A stretch of DNA of 64,000 bases from Schistocerca nitens (GCF_023898315.1 NC_064619.1:297886150-297950149), one strand, 5' to 3'; positions 45,150 to 57,156 are shown, counted from the stretch's first letter. Notes: a model not told the origin generated them from the letters alone. Numbers and translations are program-made.

Positions 45150-46345
45150 CCTGTTACATTTGGTCGGCCAGTACAAGGACAGTTAATGCTGTTTGTGGAT
45201 GCCGCTGAAGTTGTCGTCCGATTATGTCCCACATGTACTTGATTGGAGACAGATAAGGTGGTCTAGCTCCACTCTGTGGAGCATGTTGGATTGCAACAGC
45301 GGTATGTAGAGGAGCGTTATCCTGTTGGAAAACACCCCCTGGGATGCTGTTCATGATAGGCAGAACGACAAGTCGAATCACCAGACTGACGTACAAATTT
45401 CCAGCCAGAGTGCGTGGGATAACCATGAGAGGGCTCCTGTAGTCATGCGAAATCACACTTCAGATCATAACTCCAGGTGTAGGTCATTGTGTCTATCACG
45501 CAGACAGGCTGTGTGCAAGCCCTCAACTGCCCTCTTCCCAACCATCACACAGCCATCACTGACACCGAGGGAGAACCAGCAATCATCAGAAAACACAAGA
45601 GACCTCCACCCTGCTCTCCAATGAGCTCTTTCACATCACTGAAATCGCAAGTGGAGTTGGTTTGGGGTCAGTGGAATGCAGGCTACAGGTCGTATGGCTA
45701 GGAGCTATCCTTGAAGTAACCGATCTGTAACAGTTCGCTGTACCATTGTGGTGCAAACTGCTGCTCAGATTGCGGCTTCAGATTCTGTACGAAGCGCCAG
45801 AGCCATAAGCCGAAGGCTGGCCGGGATGGCCGAGCGGTTCTAGGCGCTACAGTCTGGAACCGCGCGACCGCTAGGGTCGCAGGTTCGAATCCTGCCTCGG
45901 GCATGGATGTGTGTGATGTCCTTAGGTTAGTTAGGTTTAACTAGTTCTAAGTTCTAGGGGACTGATGACCTCAGAAGTTAAGTCCCATAGTGCTCCGAGC
46001 CATTTGAACCATAAGCCGAACACGATAGTTTTCCCTCCCGGTAGTGCCATGCGACCGTCCGGAGTCCGGCCTTCTTGTGACGTAGATATTATTCACTACC
46101 GCTGTCAGCGATCTTGTACAGTGACTACATTCTTGCTGAGTCCTTCTGAAATATCTCAGAAGGAACATCCAGCTTCTTGTAGCCCTGGTACACGACATAG
46201 TTCAGACACAATGAGGTGTTAATAATGGAGTCTCTGTCGCCTTGAAGGTGTCCTTGACTAACACCAACTCACCACGTCCAGTCTCAGAGGTAACTAAAGC
46301 TTACGACCGTTACAGCGTGTATTTAAAGCAACCCCGATTTGCATC
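45150..46345 (-). mobile_element. Tc1-like transposon (third family), decayed
   Basis: The minus-strand frame 45154-45456 has GGVFQQDNAPLHTAVAIQHA (second Asp) and YLSPIKYMWDIIGRQLQRHP. The expected SPDLSPIEHVWD block has changed, and the catalytic Glu is Lys. Sequence to the right (45457-46345) is the degraded remainder. A SINE at 45815-46010 splits it. The ends were not paired. Confidence 0.72.
45815..46010 (+). mobile_element. SINE family A in a Tc1 element
   Basis: Complete head and tail. A perfect 10-bp target duplication, ATAAGCCGAA, is at 45805-45814 and 46011-46020. Confidence 0.93.
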
Positions 46346-46831
46346 CTCATAGTGGCGCTTCTAGCAACACGCTTACGCAAGTGGTGTGAAAGTTTGAATA
46401 GACATTATCTTTCAGATGTATAAACACGCCTACCAACTTCCGTTTATGTCGGACAATTCCTTGTTGGTGTTGTGATATTTTCCCGTCAGTATATTTCTTT
46501 AATTTACATGGTTTATAACAGGGAAAAGTCGCTAGCAAAAATCTGTAAACATTGTTGAACAACTTACTTCGAGAGGAAATGGACATAGAGAAAGGTGCGA
46601 GACTGACCGAGAGAGAGGGACGCGGCAGTGGTGAGACGTAGGAAAGATGAACAAATACACAAAGAGAAGAAGGAGGAGATGATGAATAGAGAGAAGCGGA
46701 AGAGGAGGTGGACTAAGGGAGGAAGCGGAGATTAGGCCATATATCCGATTCCGATACATACTCAGCAATTCCGAAGCATTGACGGATTCGCTAGTAGCAT
46801 ATCAACAGAGTATGACACATCACACATCGTT
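46346..46831. other. Intronic stretch, nothing recognised
   Basis: A purine-rich part (46560-46730, many GAGAGAGG-like runs) and otherwise unremarkable DNA. Confidence 0.4.
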
Positions 46832-47126
46832 CAGCGGTCTAAATTTTCAAGTTATTATTTTATTGAGCTACAAGTTTCCGTGATATGTTACGCCATCTTC
46901 AGGCCCCCTGACCGACGTGCAGGAAGAATCCAACCTCGGATGTTTGAAGCGATCGGTGTATCAAAGATCTACAGATAGCAGTCTTTGAGTGCTGGCCCCT
47001 ATTTAGAGCGGAACCGAATTTGGGACCTCCCTACACGTCCGTTAGGCGGTCTGAATATGGCGTAATATATCGCCGAAACTGGTAGCCCAATAAAATAATA
47101 ATCTCGAAATTTAGACGGCTGAAAGG
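46832..47126. mobile_element. Foldback element (about 295 bp)
   Basis: The left arm, with 'ttattattttattgagctac' and 'gttacgccatcttcagg', is matched inverted on the right by 'cgtaatatatcgccgaaac' and 'gcccaataaaataataatc'. The arms are about 80 bp and the loop about 130 bp. Non-coding. Confidence 0.75.
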
Positions 47127-47750
47127 TGTTTGATTTGACATTCTGTACTGAACAGCCGAGGCCCCGCAACCATCTCTGAAAAGATGGGCATACAGAGATT
47201 ATAAATAGAGAATGTTATTTTATCCATGCTGGATCTTGTTGAACTCTCTGGCTGTTTCTTAATTAAGGACTATTGTTTGAAAACTCTGCAAGTGACAAAT
47301 ACTTCTAATAAACCTTATTTTACTGCCTTTGCTAGTTGCGTGCCATCGTGCCCATCTTCATATGGTTACAGTTGTTTCAGTACAGTACTAGCAATCTGCC
47401 CCAGCTCGGCTTAAGTAGCGTCATGTGTCTACGGCCGGATGACTTGACCGCCGTAGCGGAAATAAATTATATACTCAAACCTTCAGCGTGAATCAGTCTG
47501 TCTATTGGTCTAAACTCTATCAAAACACCTACAGTAGAGCCTGAGATTAGTCTGTACGTACAGAGAGAACAACGCGGCAGGGGACTTTAATATACTATTG
47601 TGTATAAAAATATCAATTGGATTCGTCAGCAGAATGTCGTCCGTGCATGTACTGCAGAAGAATATTTCAGTAGTTCGATGATAACTGGGTTCACAGGCTT
47701 CGTGAAATTTTTAAATGAAATTATTGCGCTTTAGGCAGTTAAAACATTTT
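47127..47750. other. Intronic stretch, nothing recognised
   Basis: AT-rich with no motif recognised. Confidence 0.35.
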
Positions 47751-47754
47751 TAGA

Positions 47755-48135
47755 CACGTTTTCTTCAAGCATTGTGGGTGGTTGTAACCCACTCAGTAAT
47801 ATAAAGCTGTGACTTGCCGTGTAAGAGCTGTTGCATGTGGTGGTGTGAAATTATTTGCTGTTTCATATGCCATATACATTAGAAAGCTGGTAAAATAATG
47901 GTATTAATAGTTAAGTTTAAATTCCATGTAGCAGGCATGGTAACTGCATCACAAAAGCTACATGAAACTTAAATATTTATATCATTATTTCACCAGCTTT
48001 CTAGCGTGTATGGTTATGGAACAGTACATAAATTCACAGCATCACTTACAATTACACTTAAACAGCATGTCATAGTGTTATATTTTTGAGTGTATTACAA
48101 CAGTGCACAATGCTTGAAAATGACCACGTGTCGAA
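47755..48135. mobile_element. Hairpin element (about 380 bp, long arms)
   Basis: 'ttcaagcattgtg' and 'ttagaaagctggtaaaataa' followed by 'catgtagc' on the left return inverted on the right as 'gctacatgaaact', 'atttcaccagctttctagc' and 'cacaatgcttgaa'. The arms are about 170 bp each around a loop of about 25 bp. Non-coding. Confidence 0.82.
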
Positions 48136-48273
48136 AGAGCAATCGCTGTAACAATGTTTGAATGAAATCATTCCGCCTAGGTTCGAGTACTTCTTCGCGC
48201 ATGGGTGTGTGTGTGTGCGTGTGTGTGTTGTTCTTAGCAGAAGTAGTGTGTAAGTCTAGGAACCCATAACCTC

Positions 48274-48476
48274 GGCTGGCCGGGGTGGCCGAGCGGTTCT
48301 AGGCACTACAGTCTGGAAACGCGCGACCGCTACGGTCGCAGGTTCGAATCCTGTCTCGGGCATGGATGTGTGTGATGTCCTTAGGTTAGTTAGGTTTAAA
48401 TAGTTCCAAGTTCTCGGGGACTGATGACCTCAGAAGTTAAGTCCCAATAGTTCTCAGAGCCATTTGAACCAAGCCG
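48274..48476 (+). mobile_element. SINE family A
   Basis: Head 'tggccgagcggttctaggc' and the standard tail. A short target duplication, ATAACCTC, is at 48266-48273 and 48477-48484. Confidence 0.88.
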
Positions 48477-48584
48477 ATAACCTCAGCAGTCTGGTCCTTA
48501 GGAATTAACACACATTTGAACATTTTTGAGAAATTAGTCGCATTTCTACATGACAGTAACGCTAACTCTACTTATGAAAGGAAA

Positions 48585-48750
48585 AACACAAGGGACTGAT
48601 GTAATATTGTATAATATTTACTATTTTACAAACCAGTTTTCGGCTGTTGCGCCATTGTCAGGCACGAGGATAAGTATTTATCTGTGTTGACGATGGCGTA
48701 ACCGCTGAAACGTTGTTCGTAAAATAATAAATGTTTGAGACTATAACACC
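48585..48750. mobile_element. Small foldback element
   Basis: 'tttactattttacaaaccag' and 'gctgttgcgccattgtcag' on the left match inverted 'tgacgatggcgtaaccgctg' and 'cgtaaaataataaat' on the right. The arms are about 55 bp. Its core (TTTCNGC..TTACGCCATNNTCA) resembles that of 46832-47126. Confidence 0.7.
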
Positions 48751-48809
48751 AGTGTTGTGTGTTTTTTCATTCGTAATGTATAAAATATTCAACACACCAA
48801 CAATCAATT

Positions 48810-48905
48810 AATGCTAACTAGCGTTCTCCTGTAAGTTTAATCAACATTGCAGATACTCATAGCAGCAACTTTACTCATCAATAATATACTTTCCTTAACT
48901 ATTTA
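48810..48905 (-). mobile_element. Mariner end fragment
   Basis: 'taagtttaatcaacattgcag' and 'tcaataatatactttcctt' match the left terminal region of the mariner at 63335-64000 ('taagtttaataaacactacag', 'tcaataatatattctcctt'). Only the terminal part is present, and the RTE-like LINE follows directly. Confidence 0.65.
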
Positions 48906-49962
48906 ACGAACTGGAAAAAGCGTTAAACAATGTAAAATGGTGCAAGATATTCGAAATTCAGAGAAAAATAGGGGTAATCTATAGGGAGAGACGGGTCGTA
49001 TAAAATATGCACAACAGCCAAGAGGAAATAATAAGAGTCGACGACCAGGAACGAAGTGCTCCTATTAAAAAGAGTGTAAGACAGGGATGTAGTCTTTCAC
49101 CCCTTCTGTTCTATCTGTACATCGAGGAAGCAATGATGGAAATAAAATAAGGGTTCAGGAGTGGAATTAAAATTCAGGGTGAAAGGGTATCAATGATAAG
49201 TTCGCTGATGACATTGCTATCTTGAGTGAAAGTGAAGATCTGCTGAACGGAATGGACAGACTAATGAGTACAGAGTGTGGATTGAGAGTAAATCAAAGAA
49301 AGACGAAGGTAATGGGAAGTAGTAGAAATGAGAGCAGCGAGAAACTTAGTATCGATGGTCACGAAGTAGATGAAGTTAAAGAATTCTGATACCTAGGCAG
49401 CAAAATAACGAGTGACGGACGGAGCAAGGAGGACATCAAAAGCAGACTAGGAATGGCAGAAACGGCATTCCTGGCCAAGAGAAGTCTACTAATATCAAAC
49501 ATCGGCCTTATTTTGAGGAAGAAATTTGTGAGAATGTACGTCTGGAGTACAGCATTGTATGGTAGTAAACATGGACTGTGGGAAAACCGGAACAGAAGAG
49601 AATCGAAGCTTTTGATATGTGGTGCTACAGACGTATGTTGGAAATTAGGTGGACTGATAAGATAAGGAATGAGGTTTTGCGCAGTATCGGAGAGCAAAGG
49701 AACATGTGGAAAACACTGATAAGGAGAAGGGACAGGATGATAGAACATTCGTTAAGACATGAGGGAATTACTTCCATGGTACTAGAGGGAGCTGTAGAAG
49801 GGAAAAACTGTAGAGGAGGACAGAGACTGGAATACATCTAGCAAATAATAGTGGACGGACGTTGCGAGTGCTACTCTGAGATGAAGAGGTTAGCACTGGA
49901 GAGGAATTCATGGCGGGTCGCATCAAACCAGTCAGAAGACTGATGACCCAAAAAAATAAAAA
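48905..49962 (+). mobile_element. RTE-like LINE, 5'-truncated
   Basis: The plus-strand frames read GCSLSPLLFYLYIEEAMMEIK and then FADDIAILSE, the RT palm with its Asp pair, and afterwards YLGSKITSDGRSKEDIKSRL. The C-terminal frame 49578-49841 has KRIEAFDMWCYRRMLEIRWTD. Stops at about 49148 and 49388 and frameshifts break it. The 3' end is 'cagtcagaagactgatgaccc' with A-rich DNA. It is the same class as 20151-20843. Confidence 0.85.
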
Positions 49963-49997
49963 GCTGACTGCTGAGAGAAGCACCTAAATCAACACGC

Positions 49998-50225
49998 CTT
50001 CAATGAGGTATACAGCACTGAAATTGGTGAATAGCTGTGAGCATGTAGTGTGGTCCGAAGAGTCGTGATTTTGCATCGAGAGGACTGACGGTCCAATGAG
50101 GCATTTAAACCGCAGTGTGTCGAGGGTGTAGTTTAGGCCGGAAGTAGTTCTGCGATCAATTGAAACTTTGTGGTTCCAGAGACCTTTTTCAGATTTCAGA
50201 TATCTATGACGTATACATCCAGACC
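49998..50225 (+). mobile_element. Tc1-like fragment
   Basis: A plus-strand reading 'VVWSEES', stop, 'FCIERTDG' followed by 'RHLNRS' matches the first catalytic block of Tc1 transposases. A short decayed piece without ends. Confidence 0.5.
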
Positions 50226-50235
50226 GAAGCAAGGA

Positions 50236-50345
50236 ATGAAAAATTGTACCGAGGCTTAGATTCGAACCTGTATCTTACCGTCACTAGGCAGATGCACTAA
50301 CCACTACACCACCCTGGCAGAGCGGCTTTGCACGAGTGCGCGGAC
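50236..50345 (-). mobile_element. tRNA-related SINE head (family G)
   Basis: On the minus strand 'gggtggtgtagtggttagtg' resembles an A box and 'aggttcgaatctaagcc' a B box at tRNA spacing. The body cannot be traced, so the right boundary is approximate. Confidence 0.6.
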
Positions 50346-50727
50346 TACCCTAGCACGTCTTCTTCAGTCCAAATTCCCATTCACACCTCCCGCACATGCG
50401 TCATTATTATGACCCTGTTTTATGTCCCATAAATGTTTGATGGGATTCAAGTCTAGCTATCTGGGTGGCCATATCATTCGCTCGAATTATTCTGAATGTT
50501 CTTCAAAGTAACCGTGAAAAACCCTGGCCCGGTAACATGGTACATTCTCATACTTAAAAAAATCCAACTTTTTTGGCAACATGAAGTCCACGAATGTCTG
50601 CAAATGTTCACCAAGTAGCCGAACATAACCATTTCGAGTCAATGATCGTCTCAGTTTGACCAGAAGACCTAGTCCAGTCCACGTAAACACTGCTCATCAA
50701 CTTGTACAGTTCCTTGCTGACAACATG

Positions 50728-50923
50728 GGTTCAAATGGCTCTGAGCACTATGGGACTTAACTTCTGAGGTCGTCAGTCCCCTAGAACTTAGAACTACTTA
50801 AAGCTAACTAACCTAAGGACATCACAAATATCCATGCCCGAGGCAGGATTCGAACCTGCGACCGTAGCGGTCGCGCGGTTCCAGACTGTAGCGCCTAGAA
50901 CCGCTCGGCCACTCCGGCCGGCA
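50728..50923 (-). mobile_element. SINE family A in a Tc1 element
   Basis: Tail on the left ('ttcaaatggctctgagcac'), head on the right ('gaaccgctcggccactccgg'). An 8-bp target duplication, ACAACATG, is at 50720-50727 and 50924-50931. Confidence 0.9.
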
Positions 50924-50979
50924 ACAACATGCGCCCCTGGCATTGTCTGGCTAGCGCCACACTCGAAATCTACCATCAG

Positions 50980-51175
50980 TTCAAATGGCTGGCTCTGAGC
51001 ACTATGGGACTTAACATCTGTGGTCATCAGTCCCCTAGAACTTAGAACTACTTAAACCTAACTAACCTAAGGACATCACACACATCCATGCCCGAGGCAG
51101 GATTCGAACCTGCGACCGTAGCAGTCGCGCGGTTCCGGACTGAGCGCCTAGAACCGCTAGACCACCGCGGCCGGC
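50980..51175 (-). mobile_element. SINE family A, second copy in the same Tc1
   Basis: Same orientation as the neighbour 56 bp away. A 10-bp target duplication with one mismatch (CTACCATMAG) is at 50970-50979 and 51176-51185. It carries a small 'ggct' duplication in the tail. Confidence 0.88.
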
Positions 51176-51858
51176 CTACCATAAGTTCTTACCAACTGAA
51201 ACCAGGACTCATCTGACGCGTTCCATGAGCTTCTCCTCAATTTTGTCCTACAGAACTAGACGTGTAAAATTAAAAAAAATCTGACGAGGCAAAGGTTTTC
51301 CAGTAGTCTAGGGTCCAACTGATACGTCACAAGCCCAGGAGAGGCGCTGCAGCCGCTATTGTGCTGTTAGCAAAGGCACTCGCGTCTTTCGTCTGCTGCC
51401 ATAGCCCGAATTTCACCACACTGTCCTAACAGATAAGTTCGGCGTACGTCCCACATTGATTTTTGCGGTAACTTCAAGTAGTGTTGTCTGTCTGTCAGCA
51501 TTGGTAACTCTACGCAAACGCCGCTGCTCTCGGTCATTAAGTAAAGTCCGTCGGACGCTGCGTTGTCCATGGTGAGAGGTAATGGCTGAAATTTGGTTTT
51601 CCTGGCACACTCTTGACACTGTGCATCTCAGAATATTGAATTCTCTAACGATTACAGAAATGTAATATCCCATGCGGCAGCTCCAACTACTATTCCACGT
51701 TAAAAGTGCGTTAATTGCCGTCGTGTGGCCATAACCACGTCGGAAACCTTTCCACATGGTTAGCTCCGCCAATGCACTGCCCTTTCATGTCTTGTGTACG
51801 CGATACTACCGCCGCCTGTATATGTCCGTATCAGTATCCCATGACCCGTCACCTAGGT

Positions 51859-52420
51859 GTATGAACCAAGAGCTCGGATGTTGAGCAGCCGACGAACTAA
51901 CAAAGGAAAAGGAAACATTGTTTCGAATTCAGCTGGACCTTCTGGAACTAAGAAAACAAAAGGTTGAAATGATAAACAAAATAACATTTTCAATGATTAC
52001 GACTGAACTTGTGGCACATATGGAGGCCAATATTGAACGAATGAAAGAGAAAAAAATGGAACGAAATGGATGCAATGCTTTCCTGCCTCTGTCCCTAATG
52101 TGAACGCTGCCGAAGCGTATCTACATTGCGACTTATTTATAGGTGTGATCTACGCCTTTTCACCAATTAGTAAGATGATATTGTTTGGACAGAAGTAAAT
52201 ACTCTTTTAAAATGTGCTATAAAATTAATGTTATACAGTTCTTTTTCTTTAATTAATATTAATGTTGAACTTGAACAATTTACTTGGTATAGAAACTGTC
52301 GGAACTATACTTATTTTTATGAAGGTTGTTCTATTGTAGATGTGCAATTTTTGCTAACCTTCTCGGATCAACATCTTCTTTTTGATTGTGTCCAAAAAAA
52401 ATTCATCGTATTTCAAACTT
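51859..52420. other. Intronic stretch, nothing recognised
   Basis: A 61-codon lysine-rich open frame (51918-52103) has no recognised domain. The rest is AT-rich. Confidence 0.35.
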
Positions 52421-53845
52421 CTACATCTAAATCTACATCTACGTCTACATGGTTACTCTGCAATTCACACTTAAGTGCTTGGAAGAGGGTTTATCGAACC
52501 ATTTTCATACTACTTCTCTACCATTCTACTCTCGAATGGCGCGTGGGAAAAAGGAACACCTAAATCTTGACGTTCGAGCTCTGATTTCTCTTATTTTATT
52601 ATGATGATCATTTCTCCCTACGTAGGTGGGTGACAACAAAATATTTTCGCATTCGGAAGAGAAAATTGGCGATTGAAATTTCGTACTCGTAAATAGATCT
52701 CGCCGCAAAGAAAACCGCCTTTGTTTCAGTGACTGCCACCCCAACTCGCGTATCATATCAGAGACCCTCTTACCCCTATTGCGCGATAATACGAAACGAG
52801 CTGCCCTTCTTTGCACTTTTTCGATGTCCTCCGTCAATCCTACCTGGTAAGGATCCCATAGCGCGCAGCAATATTTCAGCAAAGGGCGGACAAGTGTAAT
52901 TGTCGCATCTTCTAAGTGTTCTGACAACAAAGCGCAGTCTTTGTTTCGCCTTCCCCACGATATTATCTATGTGGTCTTTCCAATTTAAGTTGCTCGTAAT
53001 TGTAATTCCTAGGTATTCAGTTGAATTGACAGCCCTTAGATTTGTGCGATTTATGGTATACCCAAAATTTATCGGATTTCTTTTAGTACCCATGTGGATG
53101 ACCTCGCACTTTTCTTTGTTTAGTGCTAATTGACACTTTTCGCACCATACAGAAATTCTCTCTAGATCATTTTGTAATTGGAATTGATCGTCTGATGATT
53201 TTACTAGACGGTACACTACAGCGTCATCTGCAAACAGTCTAAGGTGGCTGCTCAGATTATCATCTAGATCATTTATGTAAATGAGAAACAGCACAGAGCC
53301 TTTGACACTACCTTGCAGAACGCCAGATATCACTTCTGTTCTACTCGATGATTTACCGTCTATCGCTACGAACTGTGACCTCTCTGAGAGGAAATCACGA
53401 ATCCAGTCACACAACTGAGACGATACTCCATATTGACGCAATTTGATTAATAGTCGCTTGTGAGGAACGGTATCAAAAGCCTTCTGGAAATCTAGGAATA
53501 TGGAATCGATCTGAAATCCCTTGTCGGCAGCACTCATTACTTCATCGGAATAAAGAGCTAGCTGTGTTGCACAAGAACGACATTTTCTGAATCCGTGTTG
53601 GTTATGTATCAATAAGTCATTTTCTTCAAGGTGATTCATAATGTTCGAGTACAGTATACGCTCCGAAATCCTACTGCAAATTGAGGTCAGTGATATGGGT
53701 CTGTAATTTAATGGGTTATTCCTATTTCCCTTCTAGAATATTGGTGTGACCTGTGCTACTTTCCAGTCTTTAGGAACAGACCTTTCGTCAATTGAGCGGT
53801 TGTATATGATTGTTAAGAAAGGCGCTATTGTGTCTACATACTCTT
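52421..53845 (-). mobile_element. LINE (CR1/Jockey-like), 5'-truncated, frameshifted
   Basis: The minus-strand frame 52776-53639 contains NQHGFRKCRSCATQLAL, SIFLDFQKAFDTVPHKRLL and FADDAVVYRL (RT with its Asp pair). The usual GVPQGS is GVLQGS here. A frameshift near 52900 moves the reading to frame 52526-52930 with EDIEKVQRRAARFV and HHNKIREIRARTSRF. It ends at a TAGATGTAGA-type tail (52421-52450). Endonuclease sequence is absent. Confidence 0.9.
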
Positions 53846-54545
53846 ATGTTAATGTATAAGCAAATTAAAAATAAATATCACCAAATTAGCTACCTTTATC
53901 ACCAAGTTAGGTATCATTATTGTGTTTTAATTTGAATATACGCTACTTTACGAAAACGAATTCTAATGCTATGAAAATACTACTATTGTATTGACCCATA
54001 TAAATTTAAGTCGCATAAACGTTTTCCGCAGGACTGTGTGGCCAATCAGTTAATTATTTATAGACTTACTGATACTACCGTTGCATGAGGTACTTTTACC
54101 CTACTTCACATTTCCCTCCTGCTGCCTCCGTAGCGAGCCAAGGAGAGGGCCAGTTGCCGTAATCTTGCTGCTTGCTGTAACGACCTAGCACAGCATTTCG
54201 CCTGACTTACTAAGCCAGCAGGAGTATTCGGTCAATGACCAATGATATTATGATAACCTAGACACTTCGGTGGCGTTGCGACAAGTGGTCTACATGACAT
54301 TTACGGCATCCAATCAGCGACAAGCCCGCCCTGGCGTGTACAAACACTGGCCACTTAGCCAGGCTGAGGCACTGAATAGGCAAGTCATCGAGTCGGCGTC
54401 CGCTGTAGTGTAGCCTTCTGCTGCAAGACCGCCACCGCTCAACCGCAGTCCTGACAGCACCGCATGCTTAGTGATCCAGCCATAACAACGAATGGACGAG
54501 CGTCGAACTGAGCTCCACCAGACACAAGACCAGCGGCAGTGAACT
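53846..54545. other. Intronic stretch, possibly LTR-like
   Basis: An AT-rich part followed by a GC-richer part (54100-54540). It continues on the far side of the LINE/SINE pair (55815-56260), so both inserts may sit in one older repeat. No coding motif. Confidence 0.35.
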
Positions 54546-54550
54546 TTACT

Positions 54551-55575
54551 CCTACATCTACATACATACTCCGCAATCCACCATACGGTGCGTGGCGGAG
54601 GGTACCTCGTACCACAACTAGCATCTTCTCTCCCTGTTCCACTCCGAAACAGAACGAGGGGAAAATGACTGCCTATATGCCTCTGTACGAGCCCTAATCT
54701 CTCTTATCTTATCTTATTTCCACGAAATATAAGTTGGCGGCAGTAAAATTGTACTGCAGTCACCCTCAGATGCTGGTTCTCTAAATTTCCTCAGTAGCGA
54801 TTCACGAAAAGAACTCCTCCTTTCCTCCAGAGACTCCCACCCGAGTTCCTGAAGTAATTTCGTAACACTCACGTGATGATCAAACCTACCAGTAACAAAT
54901 CCAGCAGCCCACCTCTGAATTGCTTCTATGTCCTCCCTCAATCCGACCTGATAGGGATCCCAAACGCTCGAGCAGTACTCAAGAATAGGTCGTGTTAGTG
55001 TTTTATAAGCTGTCTCCTTTACAGATAAACCACATCTTCCCAAAATTCTACCAATGAACCGAAGACGACTATCCGCCTTCCCCACAACTGTCATTACATG
55101 CTTGTCCCAATTCATATCGCTCTGCAATGTTACGCCCAAATATTTAATCGACGTGACTGTGTCAAGTGCTACACTACTAATGGAGTATTCAAACGTTACG
55201 AGATTCTTTTTCCCTATTCATCTGCATTAATTTACATTTATCTATATTTAGAGTTAGCTGCCATTCTTTACACCAATCACAAATCCTGTCCAAGTCATCT
55301 TGTATCCTCCTACAGTCACCCAACGACGACACCTTCCCGTACACCACAGCATCATCAGCAAACAACCGACAATGCTATCCACCCTATCCAAAAGATCATT
55401 TATGGAGATAGAAAACAACAGCGGACCTACCACACTTCCCTGGGAACTCCAGATGATACCTTCACCTCCGATGAACACTCACCATCGAGGACTACGTACT
55501 GGGTTCTATTACTGAAGAAGCCTTCGAGCCATTCACATATTTGGGAACCAATTCCATATGCATACTTAGTCCACT
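54551..55575 (-). mobile_element. LINE (CR1/Jockey-like), 5'-truncated
   Basis: The minus-strand frame 54714-55139 has TVVGKADSRLRFIGRILGRC, LVRP-equivalent 'TRPILEYCSSVWDPYQVGL' and ILLPPTY. A further frame (55254-55478) holds GSVVGPLLFSISINDLLDRV. Between them a frameshift removes the FADD block. The 3' tail 'tgtatgtagatgtagg' is at 54551-54565. It preserves ILLPPTY, which shows that the stop in the 24830 LINE is derived. Confidence 0.88.
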
Positions 55576-55609
55576 AGCCTGCTACATCTGTGGCCTAGCC
55601 AGAACTATC

Positions 55610-55814
55610 AAAAAAAATGGTTCAAATGGCTCTAAGCACTATGGTACTTAACATCTGAAGTCATCAGTCCCCTAGACTTAGAACTACGTAAACCTAACTA
55701 AGCTAAGGACATCACACACATCCATGCCCGAGGCAGGATTCGAACCTGCGACCGTAGCAGCCGCGTGGTTCAAGACTGAAGCGCCTAGAACCGCTCGGCC
55801 ACAGCGGCCGGCCC
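55610..55814 (-). mobile_element. SINE family A
   Basis: Tail left, head right ('gaaccgctcggccacagcgg'). A 10-bp target duplication with one mismatch (CAGRACTATC) is at 55600-55609 and 55815-55824. Confidence 0.88.
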
Positions 55815-55824
55815 CAGGACTATC

Positions 55825-56689
55825 CACCTCGCCAGCAGCTGACCCGCACAGCGCGGCCTCCCAGGAATGCTACCCTCACAAAGTCGCCTCAGCGTCGAGC
55901 CGAGTTGGGCACAGTGACTGCTGGCTACGTCTGATCCACACATCATACACAGTAGCCCGCGAGTTGGATGCCCACCGCAAACATGACATGGGTACGAGAC
56001 TACTGTAATAAACTATTGGGAAATCAATTGTAAGAGGTCCATGATTAAGGAATTTGTTGCTAGCGCACTCGAGCAGATGTAGTTTCGATGGATTGCTCAC
56101 GTGCTGCCTGCGATATGTAAGCTACAAGAGAATCTCAGACCAGAGAGCAGTGTTGTCAGCAGTAGGAACTGTGTCGCAGTAGGAGTAAGTAAGAGCGAGC
56201 AGTCTGGTGTATCGTGTTGGCTGGGCCGGTCGTGTTCAGCGATAGCAGAGCCTGAGCGTTGTATTATAAGGTAAAAGCAGCCTCGCGTATTGTAGATTGT
56301 TATATCAAGTCCCGTGTAAATGCTTTTAAAAAGAAATCTCTTAATAATAATCTTTCTTATAAAAAATTAACTCTTGACAAACATTCGTCTCAATTTAACG
56401 AATTTACTAATTTCTCCAATCCATGGTCATCCCGATTATTGTAAAGAAAAATCAGTTGTTTCTTTTACACATGACAAATCTATCGGCCAGCATTGCACTG
56501 GGCTGTGCCAGAAAAATTTCTTATACGAGCAGATATATATGCGTTATCGGGCGACCTGATTGAGGTAAGAATTTTCAATTTATTCAGAATAAATTTTCAG
56601 GGCCATGACGCAGCACTGCTGAAGTCCAAAATTTGCCAGTTTAAATTCAGTCAGTTATTGAAAGGTTGTAAGTGAGCCACAATTCTATT
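55825..56689. other. Intronic stretch, possibly LTR-like
   Basis: It includes 'ttgtattataaggtaaaagc', a TATA-like element, but no partner copy in the window. No gene recognised. Confidence 0.3.
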
Positions 56690-56945
56690 GAGAGATTAGT
56701 CATATTTTTATTATTGGTAGGTTACGGAATTTATCTGTTGGTAGGTTACGCTGAATGTGAATGCTATAATTATATTTTTTGCTGTTGGGAGGTTATTATA
56801 AATATTTTTTATCTGTGGAGAGGTTACACTAAATGTAAATACCATATACATATTTTTGTTGTGGGGAGGTTACTCTAAATGTGACTGCCATACTTATTTT
56901 ATTTCACTGTTGGGAGGTTACACTCACTGTTGGTAGGTTAAGGAT
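56690..56945 (+). repeat. Degenerate tandem array (TTGGKAGGTTA core)
   Basis: 'tggtaggttacg', 'tgggaggttat', 'tggagaggttac', 'tggggaggttac', 'tgggaggttac' and 'tggtaggttaag' recur with AT-rich spacers of roughly 25-60 bp. It ends about 210 bp before UROC1 exon B. Confidence 0.7.
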
Positions 56946-57156
56946 TCAACTGCTTTCAAGCTGCCCGCCACTACTGCCGCCCAGCTACCTCCACCAGAGA
57001 ACCACGGCACACCTATACCTCCCTGCTCTCAGTTCGCATGGCCAGACTGCACGAACCCTCTGAACAAATTCAGCCTTCTGAACATAGCTTTTGTTCCCAG
57101 TTCCATCGTCTTTTCGTGCTGAGATATAAACACAACCGCTCGGCCTCGTTGTGCAG

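Larger units (their letters stand above)
50408..51858 (-). mobile_element. Tc1-like transposon carrying two SINEs
   Basis: It is the same family as 23683-27715. The right end 'acccgtcacctaggtg' corresponds to the 'cactgaggtgac' terminus. The minus-strand N-terminal frame (51413-51772) has HTTAINALLTW and CTVSRVCQENQISAITSHHGQ. The region near 50487-50690 has NGYVRLLGEHLQTFVDFM and a decayed D2 block ('ENVPCYRARV' in place of DNAPCHRA). It is 3'-truncated near 50408. SINEs at 50728-50923 and 50980-51175 lie inside. Confidence 0.82.
1715..57156 (+). other. 55.4-kb UROC1 intron between exons A and B
   Basis: The intron starts GTAACT and ends TTGTGCAG. It interrupts a codon after its first base (phase 1), and both sides agree in frame. 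I see no further urocanase-coding sequence inside it. The protein alignment is also continuous across the join, so no exon appears to be missing. The interior is mostly mobile elements, listed individually. Confidence 0.88.
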
